64,000 bases of DNA from an uncultured Collinsella sp. GTDB lineage: Bacteria; Actinomycetota; Coriobacteriia; Coriobacteriales; Coriobacteriaceae. Location of the stretch: contig CATWSG010000001.1 in assembly GCA_958353395.1 (NCBI GenBank), positions 112,192 through 176,191 of the forward strand. The letters are read 5' to 3'. Below the pieces are notes generated by a model. It searched no databases. It saw only the letters and a program-made list of their open reading frames with translations, and was not told the DNA's origin. Both the position numbers and the translations under genes were made by a program. Of this stretch, positions 17,165 to 26,491 are shown one piece after another. Position 1 is the stretch's first letter, and each line of letters starts with the position of its first letter.

Positions 17165-17892
17165 TAGTCATTGGGGACGTTCTTAAATGACTAGTTGTTT
17201 GAGATGGCCTTTGGATTATGGCTGTTTGACGCCTCTGGAAAGGGTTTCCGAGAGGGCTGTGGTCAAAAAAGGGCAAATATGAGTACTGCTACCTGTTTAG
17301 TAGCAGCGATTTTGATCACTTCAGGAACTATTCAACGTTCCACTCGTCCGCAGACGACGTTATTTCTCCTCATATGTTCAATAAACGTAGCTCCTAATGG
17401 GAACAAATCTCATCAGGAGCTACTATTTATAGCAAAATAAATGCAACCATAATGGCAACAGTACTCATATTTGCCCTTTATTGACCACGACCCTCCAGAA
17501 TAGTCGCTGAGAACGATACTAAATGACAAAATCCGGCACTTGGACGTTCTTGTATGACTAGCCATTGAAGGACACCCAACGACTACTCCAATTCGCGACA
17601 CACTGTGTCGCGAATTAAGCTGGTCCCACTATCGAAGACCGGTGAGAGCTCCTGCCCAGAATCTCGATAGCTTAATAAAACGCTCCCCTCCGGAAGTTCA
17701 ACGAGCATCCAAATTCCAAGCTGAAAAGCAAAGGAGTATCGAAGCCGTCAATGCTCATTTCCTATCGAGCAGGCGGATCAAAACAAGCTAATTGTCCCGA
17801 TAAACTGCTTGTATTTTTGTCTACAAAACTGTATACAAAAAAGGGAATCCGAGAACCAGCGCTCGACATTATGTCGATCGATAGGAGGCGCC
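17165..17892. other. Gene-free repeat-rich region before the RHH gene
   Basis: Over 700 bases without a convincing gene. It holds one unit of the ATTGGGGACGTTCTT repeat (17165-17200). It then has an imperfect inverted repeat of about 40 bases (arms near 17247-17288 and 17457-17500, sharing GGGCAAATATGAGTACTG) around an inner hairpin (GTAGCTCCTAATG, 17388-17426). A decayed repeat unit follows (17542-17584), then the RHH promoter. The short frames here are not gene-like. The nested arms suggest a degenerate MITE. Confidence 0.6.
17808..17890 (+). promoter_or_regulatory. Promoter/operator region of the RHH gene
   Basis: A TTGTATTT box is followed by TTTTGTCTACAAAA and GTATACAAAA, two imperfect palindromic half-blocks spaced about one helical turn apart. 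An AGGAGG ribosome site lies at 17883-17888. RHH proteins often repress themselves at such paired palindromes; this is inference. Confidence 0.4.
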
Positions 17893-18159
17893 ATGGATGC
17901 TGAGCAGCTTGAAAAAATGATGGGATTTGCCCCTGGAGAGTTAGAGAAAGCCGCGGAAGCTTACGAAAAAGATGAATGGCCGAAAGGCCGCACCGTTAAG
18001 CTGGGAAGGCCGCCGATCTCTGATGAGCCGAGCGCTGTCTTGTCGGCACGTGTGGGCGAATCGGTCCTTGAAGCCTTTGACGCAAAAGCAAAGCGCCATG
18101 GGCAAACACGCACGGAGCGACTCAGGGAGCTCATCACGCTTGATGCAATGATTGCCTAG
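17893..18159 (+). CDS. Ribbon-helix-helix (CopG-type) protein, antitoxin-like
   Basis: The 88-residue protein has an acidic helical N-terminus and a C-terminal RHH-like segment (PSAVLSARVGESVLEAFDAK ... RTERLRELI). That layout is seen in CopG/BrnA-like antitoxins and small repressors. AGGAGG five bases before ATG 17893 makes this start much better than the upstream in-frame one. No toxin gene lies on either side; the neighbours are intergenic repeats. It is therefore an orphan antitoxin or a stand-alone regulator. Confidence 0.75.
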   Translation: MDAEQLEKMMGFAPGELEKAAEAYEKDEWPKGRTVKLGRPPISDEPSAVLSARVGESVLEAFDAKAKRHGQTRTERLRELITLDAMIA

Positions 18160-18180
18160 TTACCCACCACACCCAAACAT

Positions 18181-18233
18181 GTACACCAGCATCCAAAGTC
18201 GACATTTTTCGACATCTTTGGATGCTGACGTAC
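18181..18233. repeat. Hairpin repeat, copy 2
   Basis: Arms at 18181-18198 and 18216-18233 match copy 1 at 17097 apart from two bases in the right arm. It follows the RHH stop and precedes another dispersed repeat, so it may act as a terminator between convergent genes. Confidence 0.8.
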
Positions 18234-18246
18234 AGCTTTTGCAACA

Positions 18247-18302
18247 TAGCCATTGGGGACGTTCTAAAATGACTAGTCGTTAAAGAACGTCCCCAATGGC
18301 TA
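18247..18302. repeat. Dispersed palindromic repeat, two inverted units
   Basis: TAGCCATTGGGGACGTTCT (18247-18265) and its inverted copy AGAACGTCCCCAATGGCTA (18284-18302) are the same family as 6948-7031. Its right end overlaps the last bases of the dus gene. Confidence 0.8.
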
Positions 18303-18303
18303 A

Positions 18304-19263
18304 CTAGCCGTAGAAGCGGGCTATGGGCGCAAGTGGCTGCTCGCGAAAGACGCGCTCGACGGCGGCGCGGTATTCGTCGACCTTTTTGGTCTTACGTACG
18401 AGCTTGTGGACGGTAGTGGGGTCGGCGAAAGCGCACTTGGCGTAGAACCACCACTCCTTCATACGAAAGACCGCGTTACCGCCAATCTCTTCTGCATAGG
18501 CCGCAAACAGTGTGTCGTGGAAACGCTGCACTTCGGCTGCCGTGGCAGCAAGGCCGCCGTTGACCATGCGAGCCAGAGCGGGATTCGCGAGCAGGCCACG
18601 CCCCAACATCACATGGCGCGTGCCGGGATAGGCCTCCACCAGCGCGTCCATATCCTCAAGATCAAAAATATCGCCGTTGTAGGCGACCGGGAACGGCGCA
18701 CGCTCCAGCGTCTCGCCATAAAACTCTTTGCGCGGCGAGCCCGCATAACGGTCCTTCTGCACGCGCGGATGCACGATCAGCTCTGCCAGCGGCATGCGGC
18801 AATATAGATCGAGTACGCGCTCGTATTCGTCGTCGCTTTCCAGCCCCAGCCTGGTTTTTACCGATACCGGCAACGGCGAGCGCTCGCACACATCACACAA
18901 GAACACCTCGAGCTCATCCAAGTTGCGCAAAAAGCCCGATCCTTTGCCCTTGGCAACAACCGTCCCCGAGGGGCAGCCAAGGTTGAGATTGACCTCGCGG
19001 TAGCCCATGTCGGCGAGCACCTGTGCCGCCCACACAAACTCGTCCGCGTTCTTGGACATCAACTGAGGCACCACGTTAAGCCCTTGGTTGTTAGCCGGAT
19101 CGACTTCCTTAAACGCCTTGCCGCCAAAGCGGTTGCCCACCCGCGGCGGCGGCAAAAACGGCGTGTAATAACAATCGAGCGCGCCAAAGCACTCCGCATG
19201 CACGCAACGGAACACATGCCCGGTAATCCCCTCCATGGGGGCCAACGATAGAATCATCAACAT
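18304..19263 (-). CDS. tRNA-dihydrouridine synthase
   Basis: The 319-residue TIM-barrel flavoenzyme has the Dus hallmarks LAPMEGITGHVFR at the N-terminus, VNLNLGCPSGTV with the catalytic cysteine, VSVKTRLG, YNGDIFD and MLGRGLLANP. It reduces uridine to dihydrouridine in tRNA. The start could be 19263 or the ATG six bases in (19257). A GAGAG element precedes the first. A short hairpin (19284-19310) lies upstream. Confidence 0.92.
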   Translation of the reverse strand: MLMILSLAPMEGITGHVFRCVHAECFGALDCYYTPFLPPPRVGNRFGGKAFKEVDPANNQGLNVVPQLMSKNADEFVWAAQVLADMGYREVNLNLGCPSGTVVAKGKGSGFLRNLDELEVFLCDVCERSPLPVSVKTRLGLESDDEYERVLDLYCRMPLAELIVHPRVQKDRYAGSPRKEFYGETLERAPFPVAYNGDIFDLEDMDALVEAYPGTRHVMLGRGLLANPALARMVNGGLAATAAEVQRFHDTLFAAYAEEIGGNAVFRMKEWWFYAKCAFADPTTVHKLVRKTKKVDEYRAAVERVFREQPLAPIARFYG

Positions 19264-19283
19264 CTACTCTCAGATCAACGAAC

Positions 19284-19310
19284 GTGACAAAGGAATCGCC
19301 CCTTTGTCAC
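19284..19310. repeat. GTGACAAAGG hairpin
   Basis: GTGACAAAGG (19284-19293) and CCTTTGTCAC (19301-19310) form a perfect 10-bp stem. A related, longer hairpin with the same core lies at 20911-20942, so this is another small dispersed element. Confidence 0.7.
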
Positions 19311-19535
19311 ATGCATTATGCCTTGTCCTTGAGGCGGCCCACAAGGCGGAGGCGGTTACTTGACGCCAACCAGCCAACCAGTCGTCGCTGTGCAACGAAG
19401 GTGAATGGCGCCCACGATCAAGCGAGCACCAACAGCATGCTGTTGACCGCTATGTCTGAACAACAGACACCCTCCACTCATCTATACTCAAGAGCGTGTG
19501 CGCATCGCCTAAAAACGATGAGAGTCGAGGCCCCC

Positions 19536-20669
19536 ATGCAGCAGCTCACCGAACAAGAAAAGAAACGCATCCAGCGGTACTGCACATACCCCAAGATCGC
19601 AGCGACCGCACTCGTCATGTCGTTCGCAGCATGCCTGTTGATGTTGCCGCTCCAAATGATCAACGATATCGCGTTCCACCAAAAGGAATTCCAACCCGCG
19701 GGCGTATATACCGCCATCGCACTCACCGTAATCGAACTCGCCATCTTTTGCTATTGCGCTCTTGCGCCGCGCTTTGGAATGCAGGGCAAACAGTGGAAGG
19801 AGCTGCAGAGCAGGCTTGCAATAGCCCAAACCAACAAAGACCGCTCCGCGGAGGTCGCCGGTGTGCTTGCCACGCAAGCTGCCGGCCGCCTGCTCAAGAA
19901 CAGCGATAACGATCTCGCACGCAACCTGGGCGGTGCCGCCGAGGTCGCCAGCACCGTGGGGGCAGTCGCCACGGCGGCAGACGTGCTGGCCGAGACCTCG
20001 AGCAATGCCGAGGCCATGGCGGCTGCATACGGCGTTGCGATTCCGAGCGCCAAGAAACAGATTATCGCGCTCATCGCAGTGCCCGTCATTGTGCTGCTTG
20101 GTGTCTACATCCCGCAGTTTGTCCAGGGAAATAACGAGCTTCAGGCAAGAAAGGCTACAGCCGCCGAGCAGCTCGCCATCGCGCAAGATGCCTTGGAGCC
20201 CGCGTGCGAACGCGTCGCGGCAGACGACCCATACGAGTCGTATCACGACTACGGCTACCGCATTATCGGCTATCTACGCGACAATGACCTCGGCGCTCAA
20301 GCGGCCTATGTCTACCTTTCTTTTGATGCAGACGGCATGCTCACGGACGTCGATTACACCAGTCAGATCGACCCCGAGGCAAGCCTCGCAGACAACCTCG
20401 CCCGCGCCGAGCAGGATATCGCGACGCTCTGCGCCCCGCTCAACGGGTTGGACATTTCCGTTGCCACACCGGCCCTCCTCACGCCATGCGGCCTGTCGGA
20501 TGAATTTAAACAGGCATTTTTAGCCGGATCCCTATATGAAGAAATCAGCATCAAGACGGAGGACGAATCTATCAAGTCGTACTACACCTTTGACACCGAG
20601 CCCAAGGAAGAGTTCGACGAATACACCCATCCGGAAATTAGGCTCATGCTCTCTGCAAAGAAGAACTAA
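19536..20669 (+). CDS. Uncharacterised membrane protein with C-terminal extracytoplasmic domain
   Basis: I do not recognise this family. The 377-residue protein has membrane helices at about residues 21-45 and 55-75. A helical, Ala-rich soluble stretch (~80-165) is followed by a third helix (QIIALIAVPVIVLLGVYI) and a ~190-residue acidic C-terminal domain (DDPYESYHDYGYRIIGYL...). ATG 19536 has GAGG five bases upstream; another ATG lies at 19518. It is monocistronic and followed by a large inverted repeat. Confidence 0.75.
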   Translation: MQQLTEQEKKRIQRYCTYPKIAATALVMSFAACLLMLPLQMINDIAFHQKEFQPAGVYTAIALTVIELAIFCYCALAPRFGMQGKQWKELQSRLAIAQTNKDRSAEVAGVLATQAAGRLLKNSDNDLARNLGGAAEVASTVGAVATAADVLAETSSNAEAMAAAYGVAIPSAKKQIIALIAVPVIVLLGVYIPQFVQGNNELQARKATAAEQLAIAQDALEPACERVAADDPYESYHDYGYRIIGYLRDNDLGAQAAYVYLSFDADGMLTDVDYTSQIDPEASLADNLARAEQDIATLCAPLNGLDISVATPALLTPCGLSDEFKQAFLAGSLYEEISIKTEDESIKSYYTFDTEPKEEFDEYTHPEIRLMLSAKKN

Positions 20670-20710
20670 AGGCTTACGCTCTAATTGCCGCTCGCAAACA
20701 TCGTCTATAT

Positions 20711-20895
20711 CTCGAGGTCTAATACTTTTCCAAGAAGTGAACGACCGTTTTTGGACCCCCGAAGCATCGACATTTTCTGACGCCAAAACCGCAGGATTCA
20801 ACAATCAAAACCGCAGGAAATTGCATCTCAAAAGTGTCGACGCTTCGGTGGTCCATTTTGACTCGTTCACTTCTCGGAAAAGTATTAGACCTCGA
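20711..20895. repeat. MITE-like element with ~75-bp inverted arms
   Basis: The left arm (20711-20785) and right arm (20822-20895) are imperfect reverse complements. Both carry TCGAGGTCTAATACTTTTCC and CGAAGC.TCGACA blocks in opposite orientation, around a ~36-bp centre with two AAAACCGCAGGA copies. There is no coding capacity. It lies between the membrane protein and the exporter gene. Confidence 0.75.
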
Positions 20896-20910
20896 ATTCA
20901 CAAGCCGCTC

Positions 20911-20942
20911 AATGTGACAAAGGGACCGTCCCTTGTCACATT
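20911..20942. terminator. Hairpin at the 3' end of the exporter gene
   Basis: AATGTGACAAAGGGA pairs with TCCCTTGTCACATT, with one unpaired base. It overlaps the exporter's stop codon and shares its core with the 19284 hairpin. It could terminate transcription from either side. Confidence 0.6.
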
Positions 20943-23900
20943 ATTCAGAGCGCAGGGCCTCCACGGGATCCTTCCTGGACGCGCTGCGGGCGGGCAGCAG
21001 GCCGGCAACGACCGTCAACAGCACCGAAATCGCAATGAGCACCAGCGCATCCTGCACGGGCAGGCTCATCAGATTGGGCACCTGTTTGGCAGCAAGCGCC
21101 CAGGCATTAACCGGAAAGCTCACGGCCACCACGACGACAATGGCAAAGACGCCGGCGATAAGGCCCTCGATAAAGGTCTCGGCATTGAATACGTTGGCCA
21201 CGTTGCGCTTCGACGCGCCGATCGCGCGCAGGATGCCAATCTCCTTCTTGCGCTCCAGCACGCTGATGTACGTGATGATGCCGATCATGATGGAGCTCAC
21301 CACCAGGCTGATACTCACGAATGCGATGAGCACCAAGCTGATGGTGTTCACGATGTCGGTCACCGAGCCCATGATGATGCCCATGTAGTCGGTGTATGAG
21401 ATTGCCTGTTCATCGTGGCCAGAGGCTTTGACCTGCTTGTTGTACGCGTCGATGTGATCGAGCACGCGCTCCTTGGCCTCAAAGTCGCGCGGGAAAATCT
21501 TGACCGAGATGGGGTCTGCCTCGTCCGCATAGCCCAACGTGGTCAGATTGTTGTCGTAGGTGAGCTTCGACGCCTTCGCATAGCTCATCATGAGCGAGCT
21601 CAGGTCCTCGGCGTCCATGTTGAAGTGGATGGCATGAGCAAAGGCACTCGCATCCACGCGCATGGCGCTCGCCAGGTTAGCAAAACTCGAAGACATCTGC
21701 GTCGCCACCTGGTCCATAAGCCCTGCCGCGCCCGCCTTGAGCTGGGATGATACCGTCGACGCTATCTGCTCGCTGATTGCCCTCATCACCTGATCCATAG
21801 CCTGCTGCAGATACGGAGCCAGCTGCTTTTGCACATAGTCGCTCATCGCCTGCTGCAGACGCTCGGCCAGGGCATCGCCGCCGAGTGCTTTGAGCTGGGC
21901 CAGGATTTGCTGAGCTGTGTCATCATTCTCAAGATACGTCGAGAATGCGGCAGAGAGCTTTGACGCGTCCTTAAGATCTTCGGGCGACAGCGCCTTAAAC
22001 TGATCAGACTGCAAAAAGCCCTCAAACAGCTGGTTGGCTAGTGTTCCCACCTGCTGCATTTGCTCGGGCGTGAGTTCCAGACCGTCAAAGATACCCGAGA
22101 AATCTGGGGTTGGCGCTTTTGCCATGATGTCGCTGAAGTCGATGTCCTTGCCAACGCCCGAAAGGTCAATGTCCAGCCCGGACAAGTCAAGACCCGACAG
22201 GTCCATACCGCCGGCCGCACCCGAAAGTGCAGACGTATCGAACGAGAACGCGCTCTTGAGCGCCGCCTCGTCCACACTGAACATGCTGCCCAGATCCACG
22301 CCTTGCTTGGCCTCGCCTTGCAGTTCGTCGAAAGACTTGCCCGTAAAGACATCCGTCTCGGGATGCGCAAGCTGCTCTTGCACAATCTGCGAATCGGCGG
22401 CGCGCTCCATAAGCTGGCGAGTCAGCGCATGCGTATAGGCAATGCCCGGAGACAACGCACTCGCATTGGCCGTCTCGTTAGGTCGCACCACGCCCACAAT
22501 GCGCACGTCAATACCGTCGGCAACCTTGGCAGCCATAAAGTCGGCGTCGTCAGACATGTCGGTCCACATGCCGGTCTCTTCGTTTTTGCGATAGGCATCG
22601 GCCGGCGACAGCACCTTAAACGTCGTGGACAACGCATCATCGTAGGTAAAGTCGGCGCCGGTCTCGGGCGTCTCAATCTTACCGTCGGCCGTCATGGCAC
22701 TGTTTACCAGATCGTTGAGCTCATCGATATCCAGCGCACCGATGCTGTAGAGCGTATAGTCGCCCACCGTACCGCGGCTCGAAAGCACCATTACGGCTTC
22801 GTTTGCGGACGTGGGCCAATGACCGGCGACGACATCGTACTGGCTGTCGAGCAGGCTCTGGTCTTCAATCATCTCGTTAAAGACCGAGGTTCCCATGGAT
22901 TCCATGCTCACCGTTGCCGCCGAGCTCGCGCCTCCGCTCATGGCCTCGGTCATGGCGTTGGGCACCAGCCGGACAGGCTTCTCATCGCCCTTGCCGGCAC
23001 GATAGACAACTGGCGATACACCGTAGCCGTACTGAATGGCGTTGACCTCTTTATCGATGCCGTCGCCACCGGCATCGAGCCATGCCTTAAAGCTCGTCAT
23101 GTCGTTGGACTTAACGCTCGCAAACATATCCTTTACGGCCGTGACCACAGGAATCTTATCGGTTCCCTTAGCCTTGCCGCCGGCACTGTCGTCGGACGAA
23201 TCCACGTTTTCAGGCGAGTCATCATCCGCAGCCCCCTGTCCGCCCATCATGGACGACAGGTCGTAATCCTGCTTGGAAATGGTGAGCGGGTAGCTCGAGA
23301 GCGTATCCTCCTCGACCTTTTTGATGTAGCCGTTTACGCCGTTGGACAGCGCCAGAATCGCCGCAATACCGATAATGCCAATCGACCCCGCAAAGGCAGT
23401 CATGGCCGTGCGGCCCTTCTTGGTCATGAGGTTTCGGGCAGAAAGCCCCAGCGCCGTCACAAAGCTCATCGAGGTTTTGCGCGTAGGCTTTGCCTCGCGA
23501 CGCGCGGCCTTGGCAGCATCAAAGGGGTCGGAATCGTCGGTGATCTTGCCGTCCGCCAGATTGACGATGCGCGTGGCATATTGGTACGCCAGCTCGGGAT
23601 TGTGCGTGACCATGATGACCAGGCGGTCGCGTGCCACGTCCTTGAGCAGGTCCATGACCTGTACGGATGTCGTTGAATCCAAAGCGCCGGTCGGCTCGTC
23701 TGCCAGCACAATCTCGGGGTCGTTGATCAGGGCGCGGGCGATGGCCACGCGTTGCATCTGCCCGCCCGAAAGCTGGCTCGGGCGCTTGTTAACGTGCTCG
23801 CCCAAGCCGACTTTCTCCAACGCCTCGCGCGCACGCTGGCGGCGCTCGGCATGCCCCACGCCCGTGAGCGTGAGCGCCAGCTCCACGTTTTCCAAAATGG

Positions 23901-24195
23901 TCTGATGCGGAATGAGGTTATAGCTTTGGAACACAAAGCCGATGCGGTTGTTGCGGTAGGCATCCCAATCGCGATCGTGAAAGTCTTTGGTCGAAATACC
24001 GTCGATCAGCAGGTCGCCAGAATCGAAATGATCGAGCCCACCGATAACGTTGAGCATCGTAGTTTTGCCCGACCCCGAAGGTCCCAGAATGGCCACGAAC
24101 TCGTTATCGCGAAAAGACAGGCTCACGCTGTCGAGCGCCACCTGCGTAAACGACTGCGTAACGTACCTTTTGCAAATACCTTTGAGCTCCAGCAT
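20941..24195 (-). CDS. MacB-like fused ABC exporter (ATPase plus FtsX-type permease)
   Basis: The 1084-residue fusion has an N-terminal ATPase with Walker A GPSGSGKTT, Q-loop FVFQSYNLIP, signature LSGGQMQR and Walker B VLADEPTGALD. A membrane helix follows at about residue 275. A large extracytoplasmic part (~570 residues, containing helical Gln/Ala/Asp-rich stretches) is followed by three C-terminal FtsX-type helices. This is the MacB/LolC-type mechanotransmission layout. Without a partner adaptor it probably exports a peptide or lipid, or serves in resistance. The frame is open to a GTG at 24222, but GGGAGAGG precedes ATG 24195. It lies downstream of the TlpA-like gene with a hairpin between. 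Confidence 0.9.
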   Translation of the reverse strand: MLELKGICKRYVTQSFTQVALDSVSLSFRDNEFVAILGPSGSGKTTMLNVIGGLDHFDSGDLLIDGISTKDFHDRDWDAYRNNRIGFVFQSYNLIPHQTILENVELALTLTGVGHAERRQRAREALEKVGLGEHVNKRPSQLSGGQMQRVAIARALINDPEIVLADEPTGALDSTTSVQVMDLLKDVARDRLVIMVTHNPELAYQYATRIVNLADGKITDDSDPFDAAKAARREAKPTRKTSMSFVTALGLSARNLMTKKGRTAMTAFAGSIGIIGIAAILALSNGVNGYIKKVEEDTLSSYPLTISKQDYDLSSMMGGQGAADDDSPENVDSSDDSAGGKAKGTDKIPVVTAVKDMFASVKSNDMTSFKAWLDAGGDGIDKEVNAIQYGYGVSPVVYRAGKGDEKPVRLVPNAMTEAMSGGASSAATVSMESMGTSVFNEMIEDQSLLDSQYDVVAGHWPTSANEAVMVLSSRGTVGDYTLYSIGALDIDELNDLVNSAMTADGKIETPETGADFTYDDALSTTFKVLSPADAYRKNEETGMWTDMSDDADFMAAKVADGIDVRIVGVVRPNETANASALSPGIAYTHALTRQLMERAADSQIVQEQLAHPETDVFTGKSFDELQGEAKQGVDLGSMFSVDEAALKSAFSFDTSALSGAAGGMDLSGLDLSGLDIDLSGVGKDIDFSDIMAKAPTPDFSGIFDGLELTPEQMQQVGTLANQLFEGFLQSDQFKALSPEDLKDASKLSAAFSTYLENDDTAQQILAQLKALGGDALAERLQQAMSDYVQKQLAPYLQQAMDQVMRAISEQIASTVSSQLKAGAAGLMDQVATQMSSSFANLASAMRVDASAFAHAIHFNMDAEDLSSLMMSYAKASKLTYDNNLTTLGYADEADPISVKIFPRDFEAKERVLDHIDAYNKQVKASGHDEQAISYTDYMGIIMGSVTDIVNTISLVLIAFVSISLVVSSIMIGIITYISVLERKKEIGILRAIGASKRNVANVFNAETFIEGLIAGVFAIVVVVAVSFPVNAWALAAKQVPNLMSLPVQDALVLIAISVLLTVVAGLLPARSASRKDPVEALRSE

Positions 24196-24347
24196 GGACG
24201 GCAACCTCTCCCACGCGGGCACATTCGCCCGCTCTCCCCCGCCGTTCGTATTCGACGCGTTTGTCCTACTCTATCCCCATTTTTTGTCGGCGCCAGTGAG
24301 GAATGTAACGAAGCGCGCCAAAAAACGAACGGGACGGCGCCCAAAAG

Positions 24348-24369
24348 AAGAGGTCTCGAGCGGGACCTC
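24348..24369. terminator. Small hairpin between the TlpA-like and exporter genes
   Basis: AGAGGTC and GACCTCT flank a short loop at 24348-24369 in the 253-base gap. A stop or pause between the redox operon and the exporter is plausible; the stem is short and there is no T run. Confidence 0.3.
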
Positions 24370-24448
24370 TATATGGTGAAGCTTATCTTGAAAGGTAGCG
24401 GACTACTTCGCACAGCGACACACGATCTTCGCCATGCTTTACACGTTT

Positions 24449-25420
24449 TTACTGCTCGCTATTCGCAATCGCCTGGTCGATAAGCTTGTCGAGCGCTGCG
24501 CGCTGCTCAGCGGAGCTGATGGCGCCCACGATGGGCTCCCCTACGATGTTGCCATTCTGATCGATGACATACGTTGTCGGGAACGAGAACAAATTTGATG
24601 TAAACTTACCGGCCTCGCTATCCGACTTGAACCAGATGTTCTTATACGTCACGCCCTTCTTGCTCAGCACGTCCTTGGCATCTGCAATCTCGCCCTTGTT
24701 ACCATCGAGCGTAAAGGAATTGACGCCCACGACCTGACCGCCCTTCTTGGCAAGCTCCTGATTCAGTTTCTCAAGATCGCCCAGCTCGCCCACGCACGGC
24801 TTGCAAGTGGTGAACCAGAAGTTCATGACGGTGACCTTGTTCTTAGAGAACAGCTCGTCGCTGCTCACGTCGTTGCCATCCAGGTCCTTGCCCGTAAAGC
24901 TGGGGAACTTCGTCGCCTCGTTCGAAGCATTGGCGCCAGCCGTCATGCCAGCGGCCGAAGCGTCGACGCTCTCGCCTGCGCTCGGTGTGCTTCCACAGCC
25001 GGGGAACTCCTTCTCCAGGCTCTCGAGCTTGTCCTCGATCTCCTTGATCTGCTGTGCACCGGCCTTGAGCGTCTTGAGCTCATCCGCCGTAAACTCATCC
25101 TTGGCGCCGTCGATGGTCTTGAGCAGGAAATCGCCGTAATTGCTGCCGTCCTCAATCATTACCGAGTCTTTATTTGCCGCATTGAATACCTTTTCCCATA
25201 GCGCGTTATCACTCGAAAGGATATCGTTCTCCTTTTGCATGAGTTTTGCATACAACTCGGCGGCCTCGTCGGCATTGGCCGGCTTCTGCGCAGTGAGTTC
25301 TGTGATCTTAGGATCGGAACTCGCAGATTCGCTCGCATTGCCACCGGGCGCCGAACATGCCACAAGACACAAGGCCAATACCGGCACCATAAACAGGGCC
25401 GCAATCTTAGAAAGCTTCAT
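24449..25420 (-). CDS. TlpA/ResA-like thioredoxin-fold lipoprotein
   Basis: The 323-residue product starts with a lipoprotein signal peptide ending LCLVAC. It continues with a ~135-residue helical, charged region and ends in a thioredoxin-like domain with NFWFTTCKPCVGEL (CXXC active site) and FPTTYVID (cis-Pro region). It should act outside the membrane as a disulfide reductase. GGAGG favours ATG 25420; ATG 25426 would sit on top of the site. It follows the polyferredoxin gene by 29 bases. The pair suggests that electrons cross the membrane through the iron-sulfur protein to this reductase (inference). Confidence 0.9.
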   Translation of the reverse strand: MKLSKIAALFMVPVLALCLVACSAPGGNASESASSDPKITELTAQKPANADEAAELYAKLMQKENDILSSDNALWEKVFNAANKDSVMIEDGSNYGDFLLKTIDGAKDEFTADELKTLKAGAQQIKEIEDKLESLEKEFPGCGSTPSAGESVDASAAGMTAGANASNEATKFPSFTGKDLDGNDVSSDELFSKNKVTVMNFWFTTCKPCVGELGDLEKLNQELAKKGGQVVGVNSFTLDGNKGEIADAKDVLSKKGVTYKNIWFKSDSEAGKFTSNLFSFPTTYVIDQNGNIVGEPIVGAISSAEQRAALDKLIDQAIANSEQ

Positions 25421-25449
25421 AGTCATTCCTCCGTTTTGTCGAAGCTTGT

Positions 25450-26352
25450 TTACTTTTTATCGGCGGTCAAGGGAAGCTTTTCCGCCGACACATCCAGGCC
25501 ATAGCGATAGCTGATGGCATCGACGGGACAGGCCCCGATGCACTTTCCGCACCGGATACATTCGGCATGATTGGGCGCGCGGACCACATCAACGTCCATC
25601 TGGCAAACCTTTGAGCACTTGCCGCACGAGACGCATTTGCATGCATCGACCCGGATTCCCAGCAGGGATACCTTATTCATGAGCGCATAGAATGCGCCGA
25701 GCGGGCAAATCCATTTGCAGAAGGGGCGATAGAACAAAACGCTCAGCACTACCACGGCAATGAGAACGGCAAGTTTCCAAGTAAAGAGATGTCCCAACGC
25801 AGATCGAATGCCGGCATTGGCAATGGCCAGCGGTATGGCGCCCTCGAGCACGCCCTGCGGACAGATGTACTTACAAAAGAACGGGTCGCCCATGCCCACG
25901 TCGTTAACCACCAAGACGGGCAGCAGCACCACGGCAAACAGCAGCACGACGTACTTGATGTACGTGAGCGGCTTAAGCTTTTTCGTGGAGAACTTTTTGC
26001 CGGGAATCTTGTGAAGCAGTTCCTGAAGCCAGCCAAACGGGCACAGAAAGCCGCATACAAAGCGTCCCAGCAGCACGCCGAGCAAAATGAGCGTACCGGT
26101 AACATAGTAAGAAAAGTTGAACTTGGATGAACCTACCACCGACTGGAACGACCCGATGGGGCACGCACCCGATGCCGCGGGGCACGAATAGCAATTAAGT
26201 CCAGGTACGCAGACTGTTTTTCCCGCGCCCTGATAGATGCCGCCTTTGGCAAAGTTTGGCAGGTGAATGTTGGTAATAAGTGCTGCCGCCGCCTGAATGA
26301 ATCCGCGAAATCGGGCCAAAACATGCGACGCGGTGTTTTCTCTTTTATCCAA
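25450..26352 (-). CDS. NapH/CcoG-like membrane polyferredoxin (4Fe-4S protein)
   Basis: The ~300-residue integral membrane protein has several helices with cytoplasmic-side CX3CP pairs (FVCGFLCPFGWLQE, FFCKYICPQGV, PFCKWICPLGAF). It ends in two classical 4Fe-4S motifs (CVSCGKCSKVC, CIRCGKCIGAC). NapH-like proteins pass electrons across or along the membrane. The start is uncertain: the frame is open upstream with no good start. The likely one is TTG 26352, which overlaps the stop of the upstream small gene (TTGGATAA) with GGAG ten bases before. It lies in an operon with the CXXC microprotein and the TlpA-like lipoprotein. Confidence 0.88.
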   Translation of the reverse strand: MDKRENTASHVLARFRGFIQAAAALITNIHLPNFAKGGIYQGAGKTVCVPGLNCYSCPAASGACPIGSFQSVVGSSKFNFSYYVTGTLILLGVLLGRFVCGFLCPFGWLQELLHKIPGKKFSTKKLKPLTYIKYVVLLFAVVLLPVLVVNDVGMGDPFFCKYICPQGVLEGAIPLAIANAGIRSALGHLFTWKLAVLIAVVVLSVLFYRPFCKWICPLGAFYALMNKVSLLGIRVDACKCVSCGKCSKVCQMDVDVVRAPNHAECIRCGKCIGACPVDAISYRYGLDVSAEKLPLTADKK

Positions 26353-26491
26353 TTCCGATACACTCCAAGCACAGCCTAATCGCTTTGGCCAGCACGGCAT
26401 CCGCCTCGCCACGCATAACGCCAAAGCACACCATGGCAATTCCGACGATCAACATAGCGACCTGTACCATGGGTTTTACCGCTTTGAACAA
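26345..26491 (-). CDS. 48-residue CXXC-motif membrane protein (CD1871A-like)
   Basis: This short gene starts with TTG at 26491, eight bases after AAAGGAG, and encodes 48 residues. They form one membrane helix (VQVAMLIVGIAMVCFGVM), the charged RGEADAVLAKAIRLCLECIGIG end and a CXXC pair. The C-terminal LCLECIGIG matches the small CD1871A-family CXXC proteins of Clostridia, which sit beside polyferredoxin and TlpA-like genes. Its stop codon overlaps the next gene's start, so the three are co-translated. It probably joins the transmembrane electron relay; its exact role is unknown. Confidence 0.8.
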   Translation of the reverse strand: MFKAVKPMVQVAMLIVGIAMVCFGVMRGEADAVLAKAIRLCLECIGIG

